A stretch of DNA of 64,000 nucleotides from Achromobacter sp. UMC71 (GTDB taxonomy: Bacteria > Pseudomonadota > Gammaproteobacteria > Burkholderiales > Burkholderiaceae_B), in assembly GCF_014170305.1 (NCBI RefSeq), contig NZ_LZZT01000041.1, positions 31,449 to 95,448 of the forward strand, written 5' to 3'. Positions 46,907 through 55,780 of the stretch are shown piece by piece. The position numbers and the translations under genes were made by a program. Under the pieces are notes generated by a model. That model searched no databases. It saw only the letters and a program-made list of their open reading frames with translations, and was not told the origin of the DNA. Position 1 is the first letter of the stretch. Every line of letters starts with the position of its first letter.

Positions 46907-47551
46907 ATGACAAGAATCCTGCTGGCCGATGATCACCAAGTCGTGATCCTGGGCGTACGCAATGTGCTGGTGGGCGTCGCCGGCTACCAGATCGTCGGCG
47001 AAGCCACCAATGCCGCCGAGCTCATCCGCAAGACGCGCGAGCTGGCGCCCGACGTCATCATCACCGACTACAACATGCCGTCCGACGATGGCTACGGCGA
47101 CGGACTGGCGCTGGTCCAATACCTGCGCCGCAATTTTCCCCAGGTCCGGATCCTGATCCACACGATGATCACCTCGCCGGTGATCGTCGCCAGTCTGTAC
47201 GAGGAGGGCGTGAGCGGCGTGCTGTTCAAAAGCCGCGACCTGGCCGAAATCCTGAATGCGCTCAGTGCGCTGGACAAGAACCAGATCTACCGCAGCACGC
47301 CGCAGACGCTGCCCAGCGCGTATCCGGAGCAGGCGCAAGACGCCTCGGCACGGATTGCACGGCTGTCGCCGAAGGAACTGGAGGTGCTGCGGCATTTCCT
47401 GTCCGGCACCTCAGTGGGGGAAATCGCACGCATCATGAACCGTAGCGTGAAGACGGTCAGTACCCACAAGATCGCCGCGATGCGCAAGCTGGACGTGGAA
47501 ACCGACCATGAGCTGGTCATGTTTGGCGTCAACCACGACGTCTTCAAATAA
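46907..47551 (+). CDS. RcsB-like LuxR-family response regulator
   Basis: This 214-residue regulator has a receiver domain and a C-terminal LuxR HTH (RLSPKELEVLRHFLSG, then IMNRSVKTVSTHKIAAMRKL). The stretch DGYGDGLALVQYLRRNFPQ closely follows RcsB (YGDGITLIKYIKRHFP), so I classify it as RcsB-like. The phospho-Asp lies in IITDYNMP. The usual receiver Lys is in FKSRD. The ATG at 46907 follows GGAGCG. It is the likely DNA-binding output for the three motif copies. In P. aeruginosa RcsB activates cupD. Confidence 0.92.
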   Translation: MTRILLADDHQVVILGVRNVLVGVAGYQIVGEATNAAELIRKTRELAPDVIITDYNMPSDDGYGDGLALVQYLRRNFPQVRILIHTMITSPVIVASLYEEGVSGVLFKSRDLAEILNALSALDKNQIYRSTPQTLPSAYPEQAQDASARIARLSPKELEVLRHFLSGTSVGEIARIMNRSVKTVSTHKIAAMRKLDVETDHELVMFGVNHDVFK

Positions 47552-47596
47552 AGCACCCGTCGATCTGCTCTGAAACCCGGCAAAGGCCCCGTCATC

Positions 47597-48676
47597 ATGA
47601 AGAAAATCCAAGCTCGCCTGGCCATCGCCGTAGCGTTCGTTGGTCTGACGTCGCTGCCGGCCGGACTGTCCCACGCCGCCGGCCTCGTCCGCCTCACGGT
47701 CATGGCCTATGGCGTGGACGGCTTCGACGAAAAATATCTGGAGAAGGTCATCCGGCCTTTCGAAGCCGCGCATCCGGACATACAGGTGAGCTACTACCCG
47801 GTCCGGGACTCGCGCAACGCCTTGGCGGTGTTGCGCGCGCAGCGCCTGGCGCCGCGCGTCGACGTCGTGATTCTCGATCCGTCCAATGCACGCCTGGCCC
47901 AGGCAGAGCGGCTGATCGCACCGATGGATCCCAAGCGCATCCCCAATGCCGCCGACCTGGGACCATTTGGCCGAGAAATGGGCTTCTGGGCGCTGCCGGC
48001 CATGTACGATTCCATGACGCTCGTCTATGCCAAGACGGCCTTTGCGCAGCCACCCAAGAGCTGGCGGGAGATGTGGGATCCGAAGTACCGCGGCAAGGTC
48101 ACCATGGCCACCAGCAACGACGTCAACGGCAGCATGGTGGCGATGACGATGCTGGCCAAGCGGCTGGCCGGCGCGCCCGACGGCATTGGCAATTTCGACG
48201 CGGCCATCGACTATCTGGAAAAGCTCGCGCCGAACGCCCTGACCTGGACGCCCCGCCCGAATCAGTACTGGCTGGTGGCGGAAAAAAAGGCGCTGTTGGC
48301 AGCAGGCTGGAATTCACGCGGCCAAAGCCAGATGGACCGCCTGGGCGGCTATGGTTTGACCGTGCCCCAGGAAGGAACCATCGCGGTTCCCATCCTGATC
48401 GCCCGGGTGGCCGACCGCCCCAATGGCGAGGCGGCGCAAGACTTCATCAATTATTCACTCGGTCCGCAGGCGCAGCAGGCCTTTACCGAAGCGATGTACT
48501 ACGCGCCGGCGAACCAGAAAGCCAAGATCAGCGAGGCTGCACGGGCTCGGATACCGCTGCTGTCGCCGAACATTGCCTCGCGGCTAATCCCGCTGGAATG
48601 GGCAAACCTGACCTTCGACCATATCGCCAAGCTGCGCTCGGGCTGGCTGACCCGGGTCATGAAACCCGTGCCATAG
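47597..48676 (+). CDS. Orphan PotD-like periplasmic substrate-binding protein
   Basis: This 359-residue protein begins with a signal peptide (cleavage near HA-AG, residue 28) and has the order of spermidine/putrescine- or iron-type binding proteins (SBP_bac_6-like): ALPAMYDSMTLVYAKTAF, SWREMWDPKYRGKVTM, then QYWLVAEKKALLAAGW. No ABC permease or ATPase is nearby. It lies 45 bp after the RcsB-like gene in the same operon, so it may present a ligand to the periplasmic domain of the kinase rather than import it. Confidence 0.88.
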   Translation: MKKIQARLAIAVAFVGLTSLPAGLSHAAGLVRLTVMAYGVDGFDEKYLEKVIRPFEAAHPDIQVSYYPVRDSRNALAVLRAQRLAPRVDVVILDPSNARLAQAERLIAPMDPKRIPNAADLGPFGREMGFWALPAMYDSMTLVYAKTAFAQPPKSWREMWDPKYRGKVTMATSNDVNGSMVAMTMLAKRLAGAPDGIGNFDAAIDYLEKLAPNALTWTPRPNQYWLVAEKKALLAAGWNSRGQSQMDRLGGYGLTVPQEGTIAVPILIARVADRPNGEAAQDFINYSLGPQAQQAFTEAMYYAPANQKAKISEAARARIPLLSPNIASRLIPLEWANLTFDHIAKLRSGWLTRVMKPVP

Positions 48677-48700
48677 TGGCCGACGCGCTACGCCCCTGTT

Positions 48701-48760
48701 TTCCGGCCCCCAGTACCGGAATTGTCTGATGGTGCGGTGCGGTACCGGATTGTTACCTTG
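48701..48760 (+). promoter_or_regulatory. Copy C of the RcsB-box-like motif before the fimbrial operon
   Basis: CGGAATTGTCTGATG lies at 48717-48731, about 118 bp before the first fimbrial gene. It overlaps an inverted repeat TTCCGG (48701-48706)/CCGGAA (48716-48721), and a partial direct repeat GTACCGGATTGT follows at 48742-48753. A -10 at the same spacing as in copies A and B is weak. The element suggests RcsB-like control of the fimbriae. Confidence 0.6.
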
Positions 48761-48848
48761 ATTCCCGTGATGAATGCACCGCTTTTTCAAGCCGCGCTGC
48801 TGCATCACGAGACATCCGACCCGCTCTCACTTTGGCTTTCAGACAATC

Positions 48849-49586
48849 ATGAAACACCACTCCAGCAAGCTTTTCGCCGCCCTCGTGGCCTGCGCCGCCA
48901 GCGCCGGCGCCCTCGCACAGACGGCCCCAGCCGCTGCGCCCAGCTTCAAGATCACCGTCACCGGCACCATCGCGCCGGGCAGTTGCACGCCGTCCTCGGG
49001 CGACCTGACGTTCGACATGAAGAGCATCAATCCGAAGTCGTTGAACGCCGACAAGGTCACGACGCTCAGCGGCATCACCCAGAAGGTCAAGATCACCTGC
49101 ACCGCCGACACCGCGATCGCGCTGAACGTGACGGGTTCGACCAAAGCCTCGGGCAAGGCCTACGGCTCGAACATGGACAACCATCCGGCCGGCACGTCCA
49201 CCTACGAGGCTTCGCTGTATGACCTGGTGAACCCCTCGGATAGCAACAGCCGCGTCGGTGTTTACGCCATGCAGTTCCGCAATTTCACGTACACGGGTGG
49301 CGGCACGGGTTCCGTCGCCACCAAAGCGGTGGTCATCAAGAGCGACGACAAGGTCTCGTGGTCGTACAGCGACAACCTGAATGGCTGGGATACGGCGCAA
49401 CTGAAGCGGGACGGCAGCAACTACGTTTCGTTCGCCGACACCAAGGCCAACACCGTCCCGGTTCTGGCCAGCACGTTCGAGGGCGACCTGATGATTTCGC
49501 CGCTCATCCTGGCCAAGAAGGACCTGAAGCTGACCGGTGACCTCAAATTCGAAGGCGGCGCGACCATCACGCTGAACTACCTCTGA
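48849..49586 (+). CDS. DUF1120-type fimbrial subunit 1
   Basis: This 245-residue secreted protein begins with a signal peptide (cleavage near ALA-QT, residue 23). The mature part has the DUF1120 order: FKITVTGTIAPGSCTPSSGD, a central KITCTADTAIALNV, and a C-terminal GGATITLNYL with alternating hydrophobic residues like a chaperone-usher donor strand. It is 40-50% similar by eye to the next gene, so the two are tandem paralogues. It is probably the major pilin. An adhesive tip domain is not obvious. Confidence 0.88.
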   Translation: MKHHSSKLFAALVACAASAGALAQTAPAAAPSFKITVTGTIAPGSCTPSSGDLTFDMKSINPKSLNADKVTTLSGITQKVKITCTADTAIALNVTGSTKASGKAYGSNMDNHPAGTSTYEASLYDLVNPSDSNSRVGVYAMQFRNFTYTGGGTGSVATKAVVIKSDDKVSWSYSDNLNGWDTAQLKRDGSNYVSFADTKANTVPVLASTFEGDLMISPLILAKKDLKLTGDLKFEGGATITLNYL

Positions 49587-49633
49587 TCCGCGTCTGCTCG
49601 CGCAGCGCAGGCTTCGATATTTCGAGAGCAATC

Positions 49634-50386
49634 ATGAAACACCCACACTCCAGCAAGATCCTGTTCGCGGCACTGGCATGCGCCGCCGCCGCGACGGCTT
49701 CGACCGCCCACGCCCAGGCAACCAAGGCAGCGACCCCTGCCGCGCTGCAAGTCAAGGTCGGCGGCGTCATCACCCCGGGCAGCTGCACGCCGGCGGCTGA
49801 CGCGTTGTCCTTCGACATGAAGAAGCTCAATCCCGCGTCGCTGAAAGACAACGCCGAAACCCCGCTCGCCCCCATCGTCCAGCGCCTGTCCATCAAGTGC
49901 CAAGGCGATGCCGCGGTGGCCCTGTCCGTGGCCGGCACCGCCAAGGCGGCCACCGTCTCGGAAGACGCGCTTGATCACAAGGCTACCGGCATCAATGCCG
50001 AAGCGAAAAAGGGCTACATCTACGATCTGGTGGACGCAGCGACGTCGAACACCCGCATCGGCCGCTATGTCTTCCAGTTTCGCAACTTCAGCTACACCAC
50101 CGCGGCGGCCAACGGTACGGCGGCCAAGGCCGTGGTCGTGAGCAGCACCGACAGGGCTGCGTGGACCAATGCCGCCGATACGGCAGCCAATGCGGCGCAG
50201 TTGAAATCGGATGGCACCAGCTACGTGAGTTTCGCCGACCCGGCCACGCCCGCCGTGCCGGTATCCGCCTCACTGTTCGATGGCGACATCATGATCGGCG
50301 CCGTCATCCTGCCGAAATCGGCGCTGACGCTCAACACCGACCTGTCGTTCCGCGGCGAAACCACCATCACCCTCAGTTATCTCTGA
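49634..50386 (+). CDS. DUF1120-type fimbrial subunit 2
   Basis: This 250-residue secreted subunit is the paralogue of the preceding gene: same signal peptide layout, VGGVITPGSCTPAADALSFDMKKLNPASLK, then FQFRNFSYTT and a C-terminal TTITLSYL. It lies 47 bp downstream. The two differ most in the middle (GTAKAATVSEDALDH vs GSTKASGKAYGSNMD). Two major-like pilins side by side could allow switching or a mixed fibre. Confidence 0.88.
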   Translation: MKHPHSSKILFAALACAAAATASTAHAQATKAATPAALQVKVGGVITPGSCTPAADALSFDMKKLNPASLKDNAETPLAPIVQRLSIKCQGDAAVALSVAGTAKAATVSEDALDHKATGINAEAKKGYIYDLVDAATSNTRIGRYVFQFRNFSYTTAAANGTAAKAVVVSSTDRAAWTNAADTAANAAQLKSDGTSYVSFADPATPAVPVSASLFDGDIMIGAVILPKSALTLNTDLSFRGETTITLSYL

Positions 50387-50439
50387 TCGGCATGCCTGTC
50401 GGTGCATTGCGTGCACCGACGGGCACACCCCCTACGACA

Positions 50440-51111
50440 ATGAAACTCGGAACTCTGCTTGCCTGGTCCTGCGCCATCGCCCCACTCGCAAGCCTGGCGC
50501 AAAACGCGCCCTTGAACGTCGCGGTACAAGGGGAAATCAAACCCGCGGCCTGCACGCTGCAGATCGCCCAGCAGGCCATGTTCGACTACGGCAAGGTGAA
50601 AGTGCAGGACCTGAAACAGAACACCTACACGCTGCTGCCGGCGATCGATCGCGAGCTGCGCATCTCCTGCGAGGCGAAAACCACGGTGGCCCTGACCATC
50701 AGCGACGCCAATGCGGGCCTGGTGCCGTTCAAGGACGATATCGTCTTCTTTGGCGGCCATGGCAAGAGCTGGTCGCCGGCCCGGCAGTACGGCTTGCGCA
50801 ACGCCGCCGGGCAGGCCATCGGCTCCTGGGCGGTGCAGCTGGTGCCCGGATTCACCGTAGATCAGAAGTCCACCGACTCGATCTACAGCGGCGATAGCGG
50901 CAAGACGTGGGAGCCTTCAGTCGGCAATTTCTTCCACGACGACGGCAGCCTGGAAACCTGGAGCGAACCCGGCCGCAAGCAACCGGCATTCGGCTACGAG
51001 TTCGTGGGAACCGTGCGGGCACAGGTGGTGTTGGACCGAACCAGCCAGCTCGGCGTGGCCAATGATGTTCCCTTCAGCGGCGGCGCCGTCCTGACGCTCG
51101 TCTATCTCTAA
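50440..51111 (+). CDS. DUF1120-type fimbrial subunit 3
   Basis: This 223-residue secreted protein has a signal peptide (LASLA-QN) and the DUF1120 order (VQGEIKPAACTLQIAQQ, LRISCEAKTTVALTI, C-terminal GGAVLTLVYL). It is more distant from the first two subunits and is probably a minor component. The ATG at 50440 is in frame with an open stretch to 50161; the signal peptide fixes the start. Confidence 0.85.
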   Translation: MKLGTLLAWSCAIAPLASLAQNAPLNVAVQGEIKPAACTLQIAQQAMFDYGKVKVQDLKQNTYTLLPAIDRELRISCEAKTTVALTISDANAGLVPFKDDIVFFGGHGKSWSPARQYGLRNAAGQAIGSWAVQLVPGFTVDQKSTDSIYSGDSGKTWEPSVGNFFHDDGSLETWSEPGRKQPAFGYEFVGTVRAQVVLDRTSQLGVANDVPFSGGAVLTLVYL

Positions 51112-51149
51112 CCCCTCATGTCGCCTTGCGCCGGGATCGCCGGCTGATC

Positions 51150-51785
51150 ATGAAGCCTTACCTGAAATTCCTTCACGCCTTGCTGGCTGTCATGTTCAGC
51201 GCGGCGAGCCTTGCCGCGCCTGCCGAGCCAAGATCGCCCAGCTGCCGCATTCAATTGGGCGGTGGCGCGACGGTCAACTACGGCAAGATCAAGCGCAACC
51301 TGTTGCGTGCGGCTGACGCTGCCGCGCTGCCGCCGCAGCAACGCAGCGTGACGATTACCTGTGACCAGCCGGCGGCGATCGCGCTGCAGCAGTCGAACAG
51401 AGAGGGTTTGGCCAGCCCGGCGGCGGGCAGCAAACTTGGCTTGGCGCCGGAAGCCAGCCACGGTATCGGCCTGGCATCCGGCAGGCCCCTGGGAGCCTTC
51501 GCGCTGCGCTGGCGCCGGGAGGGCGCCACGCTCGACGGTATTCCGGCGCCGTTGATTGTGTCGTCCGATGGCGGCGCGACGTGGCGGCTGATGGATGCCG
51601 ACACCGTCGTCGGCGCCACCGACCTGATCGCCTGGTCGCGCGGCGAGCAACGCCGTCCGGCCAGCGGCCGCACGCTGACGGTGAGCGTGCGGATCGAAAC
51701 GGCCATCGCGCCGACCTCCACGCTGTACCTGGGCCGCGAGGCCCTGCTCGATGGCTCGATAAGCCTGTCAGCCATTTTCCAGTAG
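51150..51785 (+). CDS. DUF1120-related minor fimbrial subunit 4
   Basis: This 211-residue secreted protein has a signal peptide (SLAAPA) and a reduced DUF1120-like core (SCRIQLGGGATVNYG, VTITCDQPAAIALQ, C-terminal GSISLSAIFQ). The two conserved cysteines are present. It is the most divergent of the four and may be an adaptor, terminator or tip protein. It lies 38 bp after subunit 3. Confidence 0.8.
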   Translation: MKPYLKFLHALLAVMFSAASLAAPAEPRSPSCRIQLGGGATVNYGKIKRNLLRAADAAALPPQQRSVTITCDQPAAIALQQSNREGLASPAAGSKLGLAPEASHGIGLASGRPLGAFALRWRREGATLDGIPAPLIVSSDGGATWRLMDADTVVGATDLIAWSRGEQRRPASGRTLTVSVRIETAIAPTSTLYLGREALLDGSISLSAIFQ

Positions 51786-51854
51786 GCCGTCCTGCCGATG
51801 GCCAGTCAACCCAGGTCGGCACCGGCCGGCTTGAACACGTCTATTCCTGCTGAT

Positions 51855-52565
51855 ATGAAACCCTTACTGACTTGCGTTTCCCTGGCCTGCGCCCTGCTGG
51901 CCAACACGGCCGGCGCCGCCGGCGTCGTCCCTGAAACCTCGGTGTTGATCGTTGACGAAGCGACCGGCGAAGGCACCATGACCGTGCAAAACACCGACAC
52001 GGCGCCGGTATTGCTCTATACCACCATCGAGAACATCGCCGAAGACCCGGAAGAGCTGGTCGTCGCGACGCCGCCCATGGCGCGGCTGGAGGCCGGCCAA
52101 TCGCAACTGGTGCGCTTCATGCTGACCAAGAAGGGTCCGCTCGCCACACAGCGCCTCAAGCGCGTGGCGTTCGAAGGCATCCCCTTCGCGCGCGGCGCCG
52201 ACAACCAGATCCAGACCACTTTCCGCCAGAACATCCCGATGATCATCCAGCCGCGCGCGCTGGAAAAATTGAAGGACCCCTGGACGCGCCTGACCGCCAC
52301 GGCCGATGGCGGCAAGCTGCGGCTGTGCAATGACAGCGGCTACGTGGTGCGCCTGGCGCAACAGGCCCGCCTGGACAGCCGCAATACCGTCCTGCCGCTG
52401 CCCAAGACCTATCTGCTGCCTGGTGAACGCGTTGAATTGCCGACCCGCGACCAACCCGCCAACGGCAGCACGGTCACGATCTGGCCGGCCACCGTCTACG
52501 GCTACGCCGCGGGCAGCTACGCCATTCCTTTGACGAGCGGCTGCAAGCCGACCTCCGTGAAATGA
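51855..52565 (+). CDS. Fimbrial periplasmic chaperone (PapD-like)
   Basis: This 236-residue periplasmic chaperone has a signal peptide (GAAG) and the two-domain layout of the family (VQNTDTAPVLLYTTIENI, VRFMLTKKGPLATQRLKRVAFEGIP). By eye the residue at the place of PapD Arg8 is not Arg (ETSVLIVD), and the segment normally holding Lys112 reads IPMIIQP, so the usual subunit-carboxylate clamp appears altered. I cannot verify this without an alignment. Its end overlaps the usher start by 4 bp. Confidence 0.88.
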   Translation: MKPLLTCVSLACALLANTAGAAGVVPETSVLIVDEATGEGTMTVQNTDTAPVLLYTTIENIAEDPEELVVATPPMARLEAGQSQLVRFMLTKKGPLATQRLKRVAFEGIPFARGADNQIQTTFRQNIPMIIQPRALEKLKDPWTRLTATADGGKLRLCNDSGYVVRLAQQARLDSRNTVLPLPKTYLLPGERVELPTRDQPANGSTVTIWPATVYGYAAGSYAIPLTSGCKPTSVK

Positions 52566-54988
52566 ATCCGCTCGCGTACCCGGCAGCGGGCCTGGCCGCG
52601 CTTATCGGCATGACGGCCTGCGCTACCGCGTTCGCACAGCAATTCGATCCTCAAGCGCTGAAGCGGCTGGGCATCTCGCCCGAAGCGGCCGCATACTTCA
52701 GCAAAACTTCGCGCTTTCTTCCCGGCACCAGCCGGGTGCGCCTGAAGGTCAATGGCGCCGATCTGGGCACGATGGACGTGCGCTTCAACGACGAAGGCAC
52801 GCTGTGCTTCACACCCGAACTGCTAAGCCGCGCGGGGCTGAAGGTGCCCGATGGCACTTCGGAAGAAGCCTGCCAGGACTACCGCAAGGCCTATCCGGAA
52901 ACCGACATCACGCAGCTGCCGAATCAGTCGGAGGTTGACATCGTCACGCCGCTGGCAGCGCGCGCGCCCGTCGACCAGGCAATACAGGGCCAGTATGCCT
53001 CCGGCGGCACCGCCGCCATGATCAATTACAACGTAAGCGGGGCGCGTAGCGGCAGTGGCGATTCGGGCTACCAATATCTGCGCGCCTACAGCGAGACCGG
53101 CCTGAACATCGCCGACTGGATCCTGCGCAGCCGCCAGGACTATTACTCGCAGGGCGGGAAGTCGACCTTCACGCAGGGCGACACGTACGCGCAGCGCGCC
53201 ATACCCAGCCTGCGCGCCACCTTCCAGGCGGGTCAGATCTCGCCTGCCGGCTCCTTGTTCTCGGTCGGCACCCTGCGTGGCCTGCAGCTGTTTCCCGAAT
53301 ACGCGCTGCGGCAGACGCAAGCCTCGGGCGTCAACTTCAATGGCATCGCCAATAGCCAGAGCCGGATTGAAGTGCGGCAGCTGGGCACGCTGATCCTGAT
53401 GACGCAGGTGCCGGCTGGCGCCTACACCATCACCGACGTGCCTATCATCAGCGGCAATTCCGACCTGGAAGTGCAGGTGATTTCCACCAATGGCGAACGG
53501 CAGCAGTTCACGGTCCCGGCCGCGTCGTTCGGCGCCGTGCGCAACACCACGGCGCAAGGACTGTCCATCGCCGTGGGACGCTACCAGGCCAGCCGCGGCA
53601 GCGACAGCCAGACGCCGCTGGTGGCCACCGCCAGCAATGGCTGGAACCTGGGAAGCCGCAGCACCCTCAGTGCCGGCGCATTGCTTTCCGCCCCCTATCG
53701 GGCGCTGGCGGTCACCATCGCGGCGTCGCCCACCGACGCCCTCAGCGGCTCCATCGGCGTGCGCGCCTCCAGCGCGGTCGCCGACGGCGCCAAGCGGCAA
53801 GGGCAGCAGATCGCGGCAACCCTGTCCGTCTCTCCCATGGAGCGGCTGTCCACCAACTTTTCAGCCACCTGGCAGACGGACGGGTATCGTGACATGGCGC
53901 AGGTCTTGCAACGCTCGGACACCCCCCACACGGCCAGCCGCGCGAGCCAGACTTACACCGCCGGGGTGTCCTGGTTCCAGCCGACCCTGGGCGCCATTTC
54001 CGCCAGCTATACCGCCAGCCGCCTCGCCGGCCTGGACGCCACGCGCCAGCGCGCCACGCTGTCGTGGAGCCGCAGCTTCGGGCGCACCTCGGTCACCCTG
54101 TCCGCGGCGAAGGACCTTAGCGCGGACACGCGCGCTCGCTCCGATAACCAGTACTTCCTGACGCTCAGCTTTCCCCTGGGCAGCGCCAGCGCCGGGGTGT
54201 ATGCCAGCAAGGCGGGCAACAGCAGCGCCATTGGCGCGAGCTATTCGGATACGGTCAGTCCGCAGTTCAGCTATAGCCTGGCGTCCAGCGTGGCCAATCC
54301 GGGCAACGCCGTCAATTCGTCGGCATCGATCGATGCGCTACCGCGCTACACCCACGTGAACCTGTCGGCCAACCGTGACGCCCAAGGCAGCGTGTCGACG
54401 AACTGGGGCTTGCAGGGCTCGGTCGTGGCGGCCGGCGGTGCCGTGGCCTTTTCCCCCTACGAGGTGGGCGATACGTTCGGCATCGCCAAGGTCGGCGACC
54501 TGGGCGGGGTGCAGCTCCAGACACCCGCGGGCCCCGCCTGGACCGACGCCTGGGGTCATGCCGTCATTCCCGGCCTGCCTGCCTACAGCGAAAGCTCGGT
54601 GGAAATCAACACCACCAGCCTGCCGCGCAATGCCAACCTGCCCAACGGGGTGCAGTCGGTCAAACCCGCGCGCGGTTCGGTGCAGGTGGTGGACTTCAAC
54701 CTGCGTCAGGTGCAGCGCTATCTGCTGTCGGCCGTCTCCGCGGCCGACCAGCAGCCGTTGGCGGAACGCCTGCCGGTGATGGACGCGCGCGGCAACCTGA
54801 TCACCCTGGTGGGTAAAGGCGGCCAGATTTTCCTGGACGATGCCTACGCGATGCCCTTGCAGGTGTCCTTGACCGATGGCGCGAAATGCTTCCTGGACGT
54901 CCAGCCCATCGGCAAGCCCGATCCGGACCTGCCCTATCAGGAGGCGCAGGGCGTGTGCCGCGCGACGTCACCGGCCAGGAACGGCTGA
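52562..54988 (+). CDS. Fimbrial outer-membrane usher
   Basis: This 808-residue usher starts with a signal peptide (cleavage near AFA-QQ). The N-domain (residues about 25-125, with CFTPELLSRAGL) leads to a 24-strand barrel (GQYASGGTAAMINYNVSG, TLRGLQLFPEY), a plug region (VQVISTNGERQQFTV) and C-terminal domains (VQRYLLSAVSA, CFLDV). It forms the outer-membrane pore that assembles the subunits. The N-domain lacks the common FN..FL lead. The gene overlaps the chaperone by 4 bp. Confidence 0.92.
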   Translation: MNPLAYPAAGLAALIGMTACATAFAQQFDPQALKRLGISPEAAAYFSKTSRFLPGTSRVRLKVNGADLGTMDVRFNDEGTLCFTPELLSRAGLKVPDGTSEEACQDYRKAYPETDITQLPNQSEVDIVTPLAARAPVDQAIQGQYASGGTAAMINYNVSGARSGSGDSGYQYLRAYSETGLNIADWILRSRQDYYSQGGKSTFTQGDTYAQRAIPSLRATFQAGQISPAGSLFSVGTLRGLQLFPEYALRQTQASGVNFNGIANSQSRIEVRQLGTLILMTQVPAGAYTITDVPIISGNSDLEVQVISTNGERQQFTVPAASFGAVRNTTAQGLSIAVGRYQASRGSDSQTPLVATASNGWNLGSRSTLSAGALLSAPYRALAVTIAASPTDALSGSIGVRASSAVADGAKRQGQQIAATLSVSPMERLSTNFSATWQTDGYRDMAQVLQRSDTPHTASRASQTYTAGVSWFQPTLGAISASYTASRLAGLDATRQRATLSWSRSFGRTSVTLSAAKDLSADTRARSDNQYFLTLSFPLGSASAGVYASKAGNSSAIGASYSDTVSPQFSYSLASSVANPGNAVNSSASIDALPRYTHVNLSANRDAQGSVSTNWGLQGSVVAAGGAVAFSPYEVGDTFGIAKVGDLGGVQLQTPAGPAWTDAWGHAVIPGLPAYSESSVEINTTSLPRNANLPNGVQSVKPARGSVQVVDFNLRQVQRYLLSAVSAADQQPLAERLPVMDARGNLITLVGKGGQIFLDDAYAMPLQVSLTDGAKCFLDVQPIGKPDPDLPYQEAQGVCRATSPARNG

Positions 54989-55051
54989 CGACGGCGCGGG
55001 CCGCACACGCACGGACTCGCCTGGCGTCAGGCGGTAACATGGCGGCATCCC

Positions 55052-55780
55052 ATGACATCCGCCCCGCTTTCCTCGCATCGCCTGGTCTCCTATTTCCGGA
55101 GCGGCGACCTGATCCGTAGCCGCGGCATCAGCGCACGCGTGGCCACCGCCACGCTCGATATTCCCGTGCCGCCTGCCCGCCTGGTGGCCGACTGGGCGCG
55201 CGAGATCGCCTCGAACGTGGCGCTGGAACCCGGCGATGTTGAACAGATGCCCCTGGCGCGCACCATGGCCCGGTGGCCCGAATACCGCGCATGCCTGCGC
55301 GCGATGCAGGACTGGACTGGCGCGCTCGGGCTGGGCGACGTGCTGGCGTCCAGCGACCTGGCGTTGATGGCCTGCCGTGGCGCCCGTTACCATCACGACG
55401 GCATGCAGTACGGCAGCGCGGCCTTCTGCAATCTATTTGTCAGCGAAGACAAGGGGCTGGACCTGATCTACCCCGGCACGGGCCAGCGCATTGCGCTGAT
55501 GCGCGGCACGGCCGTGCTGTTCGACACCTGCCAGCCGCATGGCGTGGTGCCGCGCGGCGCCCGCCGCTTTGACGAAAGCGACTTCCCCGACAGCCGCGAC
55601 CTGTCGCAGTTGTTCCTTACCTGGGAACTGCCGATCGAAGATCCCCGCGTGGCGGGCGCGCTGGATGTCGCTTTCGATATCGATCCCGCGGCCGCGCAGT
55701 GGGATGAGGAACAGGTGCGGCAGAACGGCGCGCGCCTGGGCGTCAAGCCGGATTCCGGGGCCTGGGAACCCCTGGCGTGA
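55052..55780 (+). CDS. 2-oxoglutarate/Fe(II) oxygenase-like protein
   Basis: This 242-residue cytoplasmic protein shows HxD (YHHDGMQYGSA) and a distal His (CQPHGVVPRGAR) with an Arg after it, the pattern of 2OG-Fe(II) dioxygenase folds. The substrate is unknown. It lies 63 bp after the usher gene but is not obviously part of the fimbrial operon. Confidence 0.6.
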   Translation: MTSAPLSSHRLVSYFRSGDLIRSRGISARVATATLDIPVPPARLVADWAREIASNVALEPGDVEQMPLARTMARWPEYRACLRAMQDWTGALGLGDVLASSDLALMACRGARYHHDGMQYGSAAFCNLFVSEDKGLDLIYPGTGQRIALMRGTAVLFDTCQPHGVVPRGARRFDESDFPDSRDLSQLFLTWELPIEDPRVAGALDVAFDIDPAAAQWDEEQVRQNGARLGVKPDSGAWEPLA

